Shown here one piece after another: positions 22,430 through 36,921 of a stretch of DNA of 64,000 nucleotides. Positions within the stretch are counted from its first letter, which is position 1; the number at the start of each line of letters is the position of its first letter. The position numbers and the translations under genes were made by a program. The notes under the pieces were generated by a model. That model was not told the DNA's origin. It did not search any database and saw only the letters and a program-made list of their open reading frames with translations. Source of the stretch: Rhabditoides inermis (Eukaryota; Nematoda; Chromadorea; Rhabditida; Rhabditidae); assembly GCA_963966185.1 (NCBI GenBank), contig CAWZYM010000402.1, positions 1,487,501 through 1,551,500 on the forward strand. The letters are read 5' to 3'.

Positions 22430-25400
22430 GTATTCTCTCTCACTTTGGTTGTTTCCTGAATTATTATTTTGATAGTTGATTATTGATACGCAGATTATTA
22501 CTGAATCAAACTCAATTGCAATCTAGGTGATCCACTGAATCACTCACCATCGTATTCTATATGTTTCATTATAGAATAAATTGTAATCTAGGTGATCCAC
22601 TACGACCCGGACTCGGGCCGGTCGGTGTTGTGCCGGCTGCGGCTGGACGCCTCGTGTGGCACGATCTACTGGCAGAAGATCAGCTACAGCGTCAACCGCG
22701 AGAACAAGGTACACCTCTCATAAATTTACCATAACATCATAATGAGCAATTGTACACGGTAGGAGAGAAAGTTTACAGGTTACAAAACACTTATATAACA
22801 GGGGCACGTGAATTGTGACAAGACTATCAAGATAGGGCGAGTGAAGAGAAGCATGTTCATTGCATCTTAGGCACTACTGTATGCTGCATAACATATCATT
22901 ATGCTTGTGTTGTCAGATATAACGATTCCGAATAAACGATTGATCGATTGATTGATTGATGTTCATCAGGAGAAGGACGGGATGTCGTCGAAGGCGTCGA
23001 CGTCTAACCTGCAGGGCATGGCGGCCGACGGACGAAACCCCGCCGCCCAGCCCAGCCAGCGCCCAGCGGGTGAGTGTAGATATGTAGACGTGCTGTGCAT
23101 GATACCCCTTCGATACTAACTATAAAGTTAGTATTCTTAGCCAGAGACCCGCGGGTGAGTAGGAATAGAGAAAGTGATGGGTATGATAAAGAGGAGATGG
23201 TGAACAACCCGATTTCGTCTCCTGTCACCTGAAATGTAGGCGTGCTAAAGGTGCATGATACTTACTTTGATACTAACCACTATACCACCGAACAGCGCTA
23301 ACCTATAGTCTTCGCCAGGAGGATAGTTTCTGTTATTGCCAGCCGGGGTCAGTTGGCGAAACTCAGTTGCGAGCGAGAGAGGCCAGACAGCGCGAGCAAA
23401 TGGTCGAGTGTCGCGCGGCCTCTTTGATTCGCATGCCGGCTTCTTTGATCGATATCATCGTTTGAAAGCGCGCGCTTGGGTCTCCTCACGACTGGAAGGT
23501 AGATCGAATGCGACTAGAAGGTAGATCGATTTTCTACCGTAATCTGGCAAACTATCTCCCAGAAAAATTTTATAACCATCTCTCATGCGTGAAATAGTAC
23601 ATGAATAAGCGATTGTGAATAAATATTTGATTGAATTGAATTTGATCCCAGGCTCGGTGACGTCATCGCTGGAAGAGGGCGAGCTGAAGGTGATGGCGAT
23701 CAAGTCCGTCGAGCTCATGGACAGCTACGAACTAGACATCGAGGTGAACGAGTCTTTTTTTCCTTTGCCGAATCATTTCCACTATTTCCAATACATGTTG
23801 CAAAAAGATGTTGAAATCATCTATCGGAATCTTGAAAGAGTGTTTCTTCTTCCTGTCCGTGATATTTCGTTTCCCTAATCATGTTGTTATTTCTCGAAAT
23901 GTCAGTTATCTACACGGACGGACAAAATTGTAAAAGTTGGCTGAGACAGTTTTCCGTGTAGCGTTGCTCCGATCTTTGTTCAAAGTTTATTAGATTGCGA
24001 AAGTGAAGTTGTTTTGTTTCATTGTAGCGATCTAATTGCCACTGTTGCAAACCGAGTGGAAAAAGTGTTTGTCGGCATTCGTAATTGTCGCCTTTCTTAT
24101 CTCACTTATCTTCAGGCCATTTACCGACGACACTCCTCTGAGGAAATGTCCGTTCCGGTGTCGTGTTGGAAGGTGAGAGTGCGTTTAACATTTATCGATC
24201 GAATGTAAATTGGATGATAATAAAGATCTCCCAGCGCTTAGCCCTTGTGGCTTATAGCGTACCGTCAGCACTTGTATAGTCAGGATTTAGTTGTTCTAGA
24301 TGAAGGATTTATTTATTTTATTTATTTATTTATCGAATACAGATCTCGCATGGCGGCTATCTATCCGAAAACGACTTCAACCTCTTCCTCGCGCCTGCTC
24401 TCATCTCGCAATTCTGGACCGTCGGACTGACCGATGTGAGAAGCAAAACAGTTTACAAAACTACTGAGTTATTGGAATCATGATAATATCGTACTATCAA
24501 ATAGATCAAAGATCGAAAAAGATAATATAAAATAATTATAGTCTATTTTACTCATTTAGGTGAGCGAGTCGTTGCACGCGCAGATCCGCTATCCCGACCG
24601 GCGGGTGCACTGGCTGAAGACCCTCTTCCTGCAGTTGTACATGGAGAGTGAGCTCGACCCGGAAAGGGAGGGCGTGCGGTGAGTGCGCATAATAAGTTGT
24701 ACTCATATGCATTTTGTGGTGAAAACATCGGTCGCCGGTCCTTATCCCTGCAACACGGTAGAACCACACTCTCCCCAGAAATCAGCTTCGTTTATCATTT
24801 TAATTGCCACGTTGTTCAGACTCGGCCCGCGCCCGTACGACGCGTTGAAGGCGTTCGGCGGACTGGTGGACCGATGGAGCCGGCTAGGCGAGTTGACTCT
24901 TTCTTACGAGCCCCAGCATCGCCCTTTAGATTACGCCGAGATTCTTAGTCTAGTGCGGTCGCGGCAAGAGTGCGCCGACCTGCCACTGAAAGCGAATGTT
25001 GTGATGAAGGCGAACGAAAACATAGAGCTGCGAAAGGCGGTGTTAGAACGGGCGGCGAGCCGCGGTACGCGCCTCCAACCGACTTGTGGTTTTTGTGTAG
25101 GCTCACTTCTGATTTAGGCCTTCTGAACCAGAGTCTGCCTTCGTCGTCGCGTCCCGTCGACTCTTCTATGTCCAACGATAACGGCGGCACGCGCAACAGG
25201 TACATCGCCTCTTTCTATCTGATGCTCTGTGCCCCGTGTCGCGATTGAATCAGCAATGCGCGCTGCCTTCGGGCGCTGCATCCCACCCAATTGTGCGCGC
25301 ATGTGTCAATCAATCCACCCCATACCATTTACGCGGGTTTTGTTGTTGTGGGTGTGCACCTCGGTGCCCTTTTATTGACATCCCACACATGTTTAGGCTG

Positions 25401-25555
25401 AACCGCTTCAAGAATGCGATGACGAAGAAATTCCGCGTGGCGTCGCGCGACAACAGCCGCAGCCAGAGCCCCCAGCCGCAGAGCCCGCTCGTGAGTGTTG
25501 CGCATGGTATACTGTAGCGGCCAGCGGACCGCGGACTCTCTACCTCTCTCTCCCT

Positions 25556-25598
<43 letters not shown>

Positions 25599-28347
25599 TA
25601 CCTCTCTCACTGTCCTTCCCCAGAGTCCGCGGTCCATAGTGTGCATGATTTGTGTTGTGTGTGTGTGCGTCGATGCCTCGCCGATAGCTTATAGTGCGAT
25701 TACTAGGTGCGTCCTCCTTCCATTAAATCACAGCTTTCCTCTCAGTCCGGTCCGCCGGGTCCCAATTCGCCCGGCTATTTACTCAAGCCGCGCGGCGACA
25801 CCGCGATGAGCGATGCTGGTGAGTGACGTCATACACCGCGATGACGTCACACATCGTTTCAGGAGACGTGGACAGCATCTACACGCCGCGCTCGCGCACT
25901 CCCACCAGCAGCAGCTATGGAGGTGGGGGGAACTGGCCCGGCGAACGTTAATGTTTTCATCACAAACACGTTGCACCACCACGTGTTACAGCCACATATT
26001 TTGTCCCCATCAAGTATTAGTATCGAGTATTTTCCAGAATCAAATATATGACAGGTTACAGGTTGTCCCCATGCGTTACCTGAATTTTTAAAGTAAAGTA
26101 AAGTATTTATTTCCAGAATCAAAGACAGATGTGACAGGTTATATCCAACGTAGATAGGTTTAGTCTGTAAGTATTGCTGGGTTACCTGAATACTCAATGA
26201 TAAACAGTTGAATGGAATTGAACAAAACATCGTTTTCAGGTCGTTCCGTCGGCGGGCGGTCGATCAAATCGTGGCGTTCGCGCGGCGGCGAAACGCCCAA
26301 CAGCGGATCGATCTCCTCGTCCGGACAGGTCTCAGGGCTGAACGGGCCCAGCGGCAAGGAGTTCCAGGTAGGCTCCGCCCTTCTCAGTCCCGCCCACTCT
26401 TCAACCATTTCTAGCCGGAGATTGAGGAGGAGGATAGGCTAGAGCATATCACAGTCACCGACGAAGAGTACAAACACAATAAAGTGAGACAGAGTGCGCG
26501 ATGAGGGAGCTTACTGTACCACTGTATCGATATATGCTTGCGGCTATGGAAGACTGTGTTTCTGAAACACTGAATGCGGGCAGTACTATTAGTGTGTCTG
26601 TGCACGGAGCGAAAGTGAAGCTAGTCGTTCTTTTCGTGTCGTCGTTTGCCAGTTTGTGCGTGAATCTGCTGTATGTCTGTATATGCTAAGCGTTGGCTGA
26701 ATGTGTTGAATAATCCTGCTTTAGGAGAAGCCGCTCTCACTGTTCGAGTTCTGCGAGCTCTATCGGCTTTTCATCACGCGCTCGCGCAAAGACATCAAGT
26801 AAGTCTGGGTGGCGCCGTGGGTGGTCTAATCGCTGTTTGCCTAGGGACATTTTCAACGACATCGTCGCCTCGTCTAACTCGTCCACACATCCGCAGAAAC
26901 GAGAACGGTGAGCGAACAGAATACAAATGAATCATCCTATACAAATACAATACCCAGGGAAACACCTAAAATCACCACAATATTTGTGTTCTATCGTAAC
27001 AATGATTAGGCAGTTGTAAACGTAATTTGTAGCGAGAAGCACAGTCCGCGGATTCCGTCGCGTCTTGACAGTTCATCAGCACCCGCCAATGGAGAGTTCC
27101 TCGCAAACGGTGAGAAGAAGGGAGAGAGAGGGGAAGGAGAGGGAGAGAGAGATAGAGAGAGAGAACATGTTGATGGCACGTAGATGTAATCGTGCCTGAA
27201 CTTGTATTTGTATCTCGTCTGTTTTCGCCGCAAATAAACATCGAGGCGCACACAATCGCACTTTCACAATAAGAACAAGAACAAGACAGGTACTAGAGTT
27301 CAAGTGTGTGATGTTATGATCCTCTACAATATCCTATATCCAGGGACACCTGCCTAAAATCACCAAGTGTATATCGCGATATATGATTTGGAAAAGTTGC
27401 AGACTTCCTCACGCGCAACAACCCGCACACGTCTTCGTCGTACATCAACGAGAAGCAGCAGAAGATCTACAACGCGCTCGCCATCGCCTCTGTGAACAGG
27501 TGAGTATGTTCTGAGTATGTTCTGAGTTCTGAGTCTGTGAGTCTGTCAACAGGTGAGTCTGTGAGTCTGTGAGTCGACTCAACAGGTGAGTCATGAGTCG
27601 GCCAACAAAATATTGTGCATAGAATATAGACTCAATATAGGCCCATGCGGGCAGTCTCTTCAAACGACTTCGAAATGCCTTCAAACTTCCCGATATGCCT
27701 GCCGACTTGCCTTCGAATTACTTCAAACGACTCCAAACTTCTTTGGATTACTTGCGATAGCCTTGAAACGCCTTCGTGTTGCTGCGGACATTTTTCCGAA
27801 GAGACTGACCGCACCTTTATGCTCCGCTCACGAGGCTCTTGCAATCGCGACGCTATTCAAGCGTGACTTGTTGCTATATGGGAACGCAGGTGCACTTTGT
27901 GAACATCCAAACTGTTTATAGAAAATGTGGAAACCCAGGAGATAGTCACACGATACAGAGCTCACAATGAGAAAGGGACAGAGAGAGAGAGAGAGACGGA
28001 TATATACTTATGTCACACGGGATACCCGCAATAGCGATTCGGTTATGATGTGGGCGATGTACACTGTTGCCGAAAATAGTATGGGGGCAGTTGGTGGCAC
28101 TAATAGTGGAATCTACGTGGGTGGTCTAACCTACGTGGGTGGTCTAACCTTGGTATGCTTTTCAGCATGGGTGGAATGGATACGTCGAGGAGTGCGATGC
28201 TCTCGCCGGCAATGCTGAAACAGTTCATCGTCACGAATCAGATGCAGATCGTCGACGAGAACTACTGCATCAAGATCATCCAGGTCTCATTTTGCACACA
28301 TAAGCTGTTTTCCAGGCAACGTGCTGACTAAACCCTTCCTCCATCTC

Positions 28348-28407
<60 letters not shown>

Positions 28408-30132
28408 GTAGCGCGCTGAATATTTCACGCGCGTGCGCTGAGTAGTGTTTTTCTATTTCAATCTTTTGTCGCGTGCCGCCGATTCCTACGTTGTTGCGGG
28501 AAAATAGAGGGAATAGAGAAAGAAAGAGAACTAATCACCCGCTGCTGGGGAATCATTCGTCCTTTTCTTCGAAATTTGCAAAGAAGAAATGGTATGAGGC
28601 TTGCGACAGCTCGTTTTGTGCGCGAATCTCTTCCTCCCTCCCTCTCTCCCTCCTTCTCTCCCTCCCTCCCCTCTGACTCACTCCGGACGCTGATTTACAC
28701 GCCACCAAACAGCGGCGGTTATGAATAGCGAATAGATGTTTTGCTCTGCGCCCACCTTTCACTGTATGACGCAGCATCGCTTCGGTTCGGGCGGGTATTC
28801 GATGAGTGAGATGTGGGACAGCGGCTGCTCCGCGAACGAAACCTAAACTCTCGGCGGGGCTATAAACACCCTGCCATGTCTAATGAAAGAGACGCGTCCC
28901 CCGGCCGCACCTTTTTGGAGATCTGACTGCCGCCGGAGCCTTTGCGATACGTGCTATCGTCCTCGGCATCTAGGTAATCGCGCTCTGCAATAGGCTGGAA
29001 GATGCCCCCGGGCTATCTGCTAATGAATCACCTTGCGCGCGCTCCGACTCGTCCTTGAGTGGCGTGCGCTCCTCGTCCATGTGACGACGTCTGAAGAGTG
29101 AAGTGGTTGATGAGAGGAAGAGAGAGAGAGAGTCGTTGCAGGAGCACGAGCCCGATCAGATGTGTCGGCAGAAGAACCAGCTGTCTTTCGAGGGATTCAC
29201 AAGGTAATCCCCGCACAATGAGAGAAGAGGCACATACGTGATGACACACATACGTCAGTTGGCAGAAAGAAAACGTCACACCGGCGTTTGCAATAGCGGA
29301 ATGATTTTCGGTCTGGTCGAAAAGTCAATGCAACCATTGACCATTGCAGATGGCTCTCCGACCCGAGCAACTTCGCCTTCGTCCCCGAAAACATCAAGGT
29401 AGTATCTATTAATCCGATATATATCGATTGATCGATATCGATCGATTGCAGGCGGATGAGGAAGAGCTGCAGTACCCGCTCTCACACTACTACATCAACA
29501 GCAGCCACAACACGTACCTCACCGGACACCAGCTCAAGGGAGAGAGCAGCTGCGAGATGTACAGACAGGTGGGGGATATCGATTGGCTATCGATTGGCTA
29601 TCGATCGATTCAGGTGCTGCTGACGGGCTGTCGGTGTGTGGAGCTGGACTGCTGGGATGGAGACGACGGATTCCCGCTCATCTACCACGGACACACGTTC
29701 ACCTCCAAGATTCCGTTCCGACAGGTGAGAGAGGGGGGAGGGAGGGAGAGGGAGAGAGAGGGGGGGAGAGATAGAATGATGCGAAAGAAGAGCGGCGATG
29801 CTGTCTCGCGGCACACACGAACACACGCATATACCCAGTGGGTTTCTCAATTAGCTAGGAGGCAATCAAATGCGATGGATGGCAGCCCACGTGGAAGAAG
29901 CGAGAGGGATGGAGCGACACAATACGAAGACAATAACACCGTACCAGAAGACACGCTATGATGCTAGTATGTTTTCCGGACGGGTGACATCGACCACAAA
30001 TACAATTTCGGGCGAGAAAAGGCATGGGATCCAGGGGGAGAGAGAGGGGATGGGGGAAGGGGGGAAACTCGATGACACGTCCCCTGGCCCCAGCCCCACT
30101 GTAATCTAATTTGCACCCGGTAGGAGGAGGAG

Positions 30133-30166
<34 letters not shown>

Positions 30167-30920
30167 GCGGCGGCACGGTGGCAACAGGCCAAAGCCAACG
30201 GCAAAAGTGGCCTCGGCACCGAGGGTTAATCGAATAGCGCAGCGATATGTGGGAAGGAGCACGAAGAGAGGACAGCAGAGACATTCACAGACGAGTTGAC
30301 ATAATGGCTGCAGCAGGCAAGCGCGAGCCATTCGCATTCGCCTCCTTTTCTCTTTCCTCCTCCTCCGCCTTTGCCTTCTCATCATGGCTCCGCCCCTCGA
30401 ACGCATATCAAGGGCATAGCGTGCGTGCGCCTTTGCAGCCGCGTGAATGAGAGTGAGGAGCGAAGGACTCATCACCCATGAATGGTGTTGTCTTTTTCAG
30501 GTGGTTGACATGATCCGAAAGAGCGCCTTCCAAACGTCCGATCTACCCGTGATCCTGTCCATCGAGAACCACTGCAGCCTCCAGCAGCAAGCGAGGATGG
30601 CGCAGATATTCAAGGTACCGTAGCTTTCACACGACTACAGTAAGCGTGTTGTTCAGACGGTACTGGCGGACAAGCTGGTGTGCGGGTTCCTGTTCGAAGC
30701 CGACTTCTCGGATGCGCCCCGACTGCCGTCTCCGGTGCAGCTGCGAAATAAGGTAAACGCCGAGAGGCTTGTTGCCTGTTTTCGCAGGCTGCTCTCACAG
30801 TCGCTACGCATACGAATGAGACGAAGGGTGAACTGACATCATTCCAGATACTCATCAAGAACAAGAAGATGATCGCGGAGCCGTCGCCGGGTCTCGCCAT
30901 GCACGACAAGGTAGAGAGAG

Positions 30921-30963
<43 letters not shown>

Positions 30964-31428
30964 ACATAGACATCGCATTGGTCCCCTCAGTCCCTCAAAG
31001 AATCTCTCCATGTTCGCAAATATAAATAAACGTCACACGGGGCATTTCGGGCGTGGGATGAGGCCAGTTAGAGACGGATAAAAACGAGGAAACATAACCT
31101 CCCTTTCTCTCTTCTCTCTTTCCCTTTCTCTCTCTCTCTCCCTTACTCTACCTCTCTCTCTCTTTCTTCCTCCCTCTATAAACACATTTTTGCAGTCTCT
31201 CGCCTCGTCACGCGACACACAGATCCAGCTGCACCGGAAGCAGAGCAAGAACTCGTACGAGTCAAGGTGCGTCAGCTAGTTATCAGCTGATTATCATCTA
31301 TCAGCTGATCACCTAACCACCTAATCACTTTCAGCACTGTGGACGAGGAGGGCGAGGATGAGTTGGAGGACTTTGACGAGGAAGATCCTGAGGAGGACGA
31401 CAACGATCACGACGGTGAGAAAATCTCT

Positions 31429-31491
<63 letters not shown>

Positions 31492-34400
31492 GCACTCACA
31501 CTCTCCTCTTCTAGTCCTGGGCGACACGGAATCTCCGAAGAACTCGAAGCGCATCAAGCAGCCGGCGGTGAAGCAGGACTCTCTCTGCTCCGAACACTCG
31601 GACACCAAGCCCAAGACGGTCAACGCGGTGAGCGTTTATCCCAGTTCGACTCGCACAAACAATAGGTTACTTTGAAACCGACACGCCTCTGAATCACGAC
31701 CAACCACTGGTGTTTTGAAGGCGTTTTGAAGACTCTGTCACTATTCAACCACTCATGTAAAGGGTCGTCCAGACCAAAAGGAAACGCAAACGCAGACAAG
31801 GCAAGACCAAAATCGAATCGCGAGCGTTTTTCGGTTAGTCCGTCTCTTCGAAACTTCTGAATCACGACCACGGTGTTTCGATAGCTATTTGGAGTGCCTG
31901 TTTCGAAGAGGCTACAACTGATACATTTTGTATGATGTATAATGAGTAGAGTATAGTCGCTCACTCAGGTATGTAGCCAAGTAAGTGAATGCCGTTAAAT
32001 GGCATTGTTGAACAATCATCTACGTGGTTCTTTGGTCTATTGTTTGCGTCTATGTAAAGAAGCAGGAAGCCAGCTCTGAATGTTCGCGGTGCCAATCAAG
32101 TATGCCATCTGGAGGACACTTGTAAATATTCTCATAGCGGGTCGGGTGAAGGATTCTAAGAATAACTTTATGTAGACATCATCGCATGATCCTCACGCGG
32201 ACGACGACTACGCATATTCAGCGTCCAGTCGACAGGCAGTCAGGTAGAGAAAGAGGGGGAGAGAGGAGGGAAGAGAGAGAGAGAGAGGGAGGGAGAGAGA
32301 GAGAGAGGGAGGGAGAGAGAGAGAGGGAGGGAGGAAGAGAGAGGAGGAGCGGGAGAGAGGGAGGAAGAGAGAGAGGGAGGAGAGAGAGAGAGAGAGAGAG
32401 AACCGCTCACATTCAGGAAGCCTCCCAGCGGTCCGCAGCTCGCCGCCGAGCTCTCAGACCTTGTCATCTACCTGCAAGCCATCAAGTTCAAGGTGTTCAA
32501 ACGAACAATCAATCAATCAATCGTTTATCCGGAATCGTTGCATCTGAAAATTGCATTTTTTAGAGAAACTCAAGATTCAAACAATGACAACAACTCATGA
32601 GTCATCGTTTTTGACAGTCTCAAGATTCAAACTTTATGTAGAAATAAACGGCATGTCTGTGACAGGGCTTCCCGGGCGCGGAGCAGCCGCTGGCCAAGCC
32701 GCCCGTGGAAGAGATGAGCAGCCTGAACACGGCGATGCCATCGCGGGCGCGCACCAGCAGCAACCTGCTCGCGGCCAGCACGCCCAAGTCAGTCCACCAT
32801 AGACTCGACATCGACGTGTGCGTCAAGTTTTCCAGCACTGTGATGTTGCTTGCTGACAATTGTTCGTCTCACCAGTTGGCGTGTATCGTGTTTGCCTGAT
32901 TTTCCAATGTTGTGTGACCAGTGTTTGTCTCAAGTAGCGGTCAGTCTCTTCAAACGACTCCAAACGATTTCGGATACCTTGCAACGCCTTCGAATCACTT
33001 CGAATTACTTCGGACATGTTTTCGAAGAGACTGACCGCGCCTGTACCGATTCTATACGGGCGTTGACACAAGTGTTGTTTGCTCACCAGCGTTCGTCTTA
33101 CCAGTTATGAACGCGGGTTCACACACGATTTGCAGCGTGCCGCACCGGCGGCAGCGCAGCAGCACGCAGATCTCTCAAGATTCGACGAGCACGCGCGAAG
33201 ACCAGACGAGCCTGTTCTCGGTCAGCGGCCGGGCGAACGCCAGCGCCAGCTGCTACCAGGCGAGTAGTTTTGTTCCCTTTCACTTCCCCTAACACTTTTT
33301 TCGACAGCTTTTTTCGGCAGTTCTTACTCATGGCTTGTGTTATTAGGTGTTTAGTGAGGAAAATCTATCAACTTCAGCTAGCTGTAAGATTAGGAAGCAT
33401 TGGTTCGAAAACAACATGACGGTCCAACCATCGAATCACTTCCTCATCGGGGTCAGCATTTCCCGAAAACATGTCGTGAGAGCCTCTTCGTGTTTGTGCT
33501 CGAAATAGCGCACTGCTTAGTTTATCGCGAAAGTGGCGTGGGGAACATGTACTGCTCCATAAAACGCAGTGACGTGCACATTCCGACAACAACCGCGATT
33601 CGCATACACAGTCCAACAACAAATCACAGTACAACTGTGCTTTAGGTGACGTCACTCAACGAGACGGCAGCGAAGCGGCTGTGCAACAAGCATCCGTTGA
33701 AGTGCATCCAGTACACCAAGGAACATGTGCGTCCATCGTTCTCTATTTCTTTCTTTACTCTCTTCTCGACTCGCTGTTTCCTTTCCTCTAATTCATTCCA
33801 AATGAACATATGCTAAAATTGAGACAATAAAAAGAGAGGATTAGCATGGTCACTGCGCGAGGATGACATTCAAAATACCAATACATCACATCTTAAAGAT
33901 GCCAATTTAAAAAGACGGACTTCAGAGTACGACTAATGTCTTTTTTCACAAATAACTTCTCTCGTTTTACTGTAGATGACCCCACCCGTATATAAATTGA
34001 TTGCTCTCAGGCGACTAGGTAGCCCGAGTTTGATTCCTTTTTTGTTCTGGACGGTTGAAGTAGTTTTCAGTGTCTGTGTTTGAGATGACATCCCATTCTA
34101 TGCGCTCGTATGGGTGCCAATGGGCTCTGTCACAGTCTTCACTTTGTCCCTACTCACGGGTCTGACCGTTAGTTTGTTGGATGCTGTGTGTTGTGATTTT
34201 GTGATTTCTGATTATGAATAAATACATTATTGTTGTTATTATCTCTAGGTGGTGCGCACCTATCCGGCAGCGAAGCGCATCGACTCCTCCAACTTCTCGC
34301 CCATCAAGTACTGGGCGTACGGATTGCAGATGATCGCGCTCAACTTCCAGGTAACGCGTGGAACATGCTAGTTAGATGCGCAAACAATCGGAATAACTTT

Positions 34401-35207
34401 TTACACAAGCACTATTATTAGACTTAGCTACCAGATGCTTGTGCGGTGAGTACTAGCGGTATAGTCGATGCAGGACCATCCAAATGATCTGAAACTTGCA
34501 GACGCCTGATATCGCGATGGCGGTCAACGCGGCCATGTTCGAGCAGAGCGGCAACTGCGGGTGGGTGGGACAAGCTCTGATCTATAATCACACAGATCAC
34601 ACAAAAACATATGATACTTGATACTGTGAAATCGTCACAGTGAACCACATCTATTTAGTTCATAAAAAACACTGGATACTTGTACTTGATACTGTGAAAT
34701 CGTCACAGTGAACCACATCTAGTTCGAAAAAACACACCTGAACTTGATACATGATATATTCACATTGAAAATCTTCACATTGACCTAGATGGTATGTTGA
34801 AACGTATAATGCTCGATCTTCAACCCTGCAGGTACACGCTGAAGCCGCGCGTGCTGTGGGACGAGTCGAACCCGCTGTTCCGCCGCTTCAACCCTTACTC
34901 GTCCGACCTGTCCGGATACTCGGCGCTCATCCTCAACTTCACTGTAATATCGTTTATCGCTTTGCTAGTAACCCTCGGAAAGATCTCTCTGAATCCCGCC
35001 GGCTCAGAAACACTCATGACGGTCAACTAATCGATCAATCAAAGAAAATCGATACTGCAGCTGATCTCCGGTCAGTACGTGTTCCCGGGACAGAACCACG
35101 GCAGCTGCTACGTGGAGATTGAGATCATCGGAGTGAAGCACGACTGCGCCAAGGAGAAGACCAAGGTAGAGAGAGAGAGGGAGATGGAGAGTGCGAGGGA
35201 GAGAGAG

Positions 35208-35259
<52 letters not shown>

Positions 35260-36847
35260 TCTTCCAGGTGGTGCAGCGCAACTCGGTGAACCCGGTGTGG
35301 GGCCACTCGGTCTCTTTCCGCATCGTCTTCGTCGACCTCGCCTTCCTGCGGTCAGTGGTTTTCAATGCAAAAGTGTTCATGTCCTAACACGTTACTGGAA
35401 AATCCATTTTTTTGCCACGGGAAAACTTTATGTTCCGGTTGCGTTTTCCAGTGTCCCATCGATAAACTTCCCGTGAAAAAAATTGGATTCGTGAAGGCGA
35501 GGTCATGACGTGAAGACATTTTCGTGTGTTTCAGTATCGCCGTGTGCGACAGCGGGCAGAACGGGCGGGTGGTCGCGCAGCGGGTGGTGCCGGTGAAGTG
35601 CCTCCGGCCCGGCTACCGGCACCTGCCCCTGCGCACAGCAGCCAACCAACCCACCGACAACGCCATGGTACGCAGACGAGTTGACGAAGCGAACCGTCGA
35701 CCTAACCCTTATAACGTGGACATACGATGTTATCCTGAGACAGATGTAATAGTCAGGGCAGGCGGCCCCGCTGACGTCACACGCTATTAAAATGTTACAT
35801 ATATAATGTTCATTTATGCAGGTGTTCATGCGTTCTCGGTTCGAGCAGGAGGAACACATCTACCTGCACGATGAGGACAGTCGGACACACTGCAACATCG
35901 AGCACCAGCTCGCCTATCAGACTGACGCGGTGCGTACTTAATTATTGTTTTAAAAAAAACGTCACAAACACGTTTACGTTTAAAACACACTGTCGTGTTA
36001 CTCTCTGGTTGAAATTAAAGCTACTGGCAATTTCGCAAAAATATCAGCCCGATGCGGGGCTCGAACCCGCGACAACCAGATTAAGAGTCTGGTGCTCTAC
36101 CGACTGAGCTAACCAGGCTATGGCGATACGCACTAGTCAAGAGCAATCGAACCGGCAACGCAATGATTTTCTCTCTCTCTTCAGCCGCCGTTGAAAGTAG
36201 ACAGGGTGTGTAGGCTGCCAGACGACGTGGACCCTGTGATGCGAAAAGACTCCGAGGCAACTGTGAGAGCAGCGCGTGACGACTCCTGCTCACTCTCGTC
36301 CGACACCACCATGAACACATGCGAGAGCTACTCTCCCATGACGTCATTCGAAACCATGAGCTCGATGGAACTGCCGCCATCCTCGCTCGACGAGGACTCG
36401 AAGCAGGCGAAGGAGAGGGCGGTGTCGGAAGCGCAGCCGGAAACCGACAAGGAGCACGGTCCGAAGCGAGCGCACACCGCGCCGCCGACCGACTGCTGAC
36501 ACCATTCACGCATCAGCCACACACACACCCTGTCACTTTCCCACGCGTCCAACATTTATACCCGATCTCATAGTCGTGAGTTATGCCGTGCGCGATTTCC
36601 TCAACACCGTCTCTACTAATACGTGTCCGATTGAGAGTGTGTGTGAATATTGTCTCTCTCGGTACTAAGTACATGTGTGCGTTTTTCTAGCAAGAAAATG
36701 AGTGTGAGTTTTCAGTTGTCGAAGCCGATGCCGCTGCTGAAGAAGCAGATTTTTGTGCTGCGAATCACGGGTCTGTTCGCGGACGACCAGCCTATAGTCG
36801 TCCACGGAGAGAGCAGCAGCACCGTCAAGAGCGTCATACAGAAGGCG

Positions 36848-36921
<74 letters not shown>

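Larger units (their letters stand above)
21642..27500 (+). other. plc-1: PLC epsilon PH-like, linker and EF-hand-like exons
   Basis: A coding-looking block at about 21656-21772 ([20 protein letters not shown]) continues in 21823-21873 and 22107-22230 ([20 protein letters not shown]). Exon 22591-22709 ([20 protein letters not shown]) resembles the PLC PH fold. Exons 23652-23743 and 24117-24171 carry [18 protein letters not shown] and [19 protein letters not shown], a PLC-epsilon-type junction. 24342-24434, 24560-24679 and 24820-25064 follow. A Ser/Arg-rich, probably disordered insert spans about 25118-26368. The EF-hand-like helices begin near 26414 ([20 protein letters not shown] at about 26727) and run through 27403-27500. 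Exact splice sites around 21640 are uncertain because the best acceptor does not match the phase of the preceding exon. Confidence 0.75.
28166..34943 (+). other. plc-1: PLC epsilon catalytic X box, acidic linker and Y box
   Basis: The EF-hand tail is in 28166-28283, 29140-29203 and 29349-29399 ([16 protein letters not shown]). The X box spans 29452-29568, 29613-29724, 30501-30614, 30658-30752 and 30848-30910, with both catalytic histidines and the acidic calcium ligands present. The X-Y linker is in 31196-31265, 31335-31413 and 31516-31628 and contains a run of Asp/Glu residues (31339-31413). In other PLCs an acidic X-Y linker is autoinhibitory. The Y box covers 32420-32493, 32667-32817, 33136-33259, 33647-33726, 34251-34351 ([19 protein letters not shown]), 34501-34561 ([16 protein letters not shown]) and 34832-34943 ([11 protein letters not shown]). 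Confidence 0.9.
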
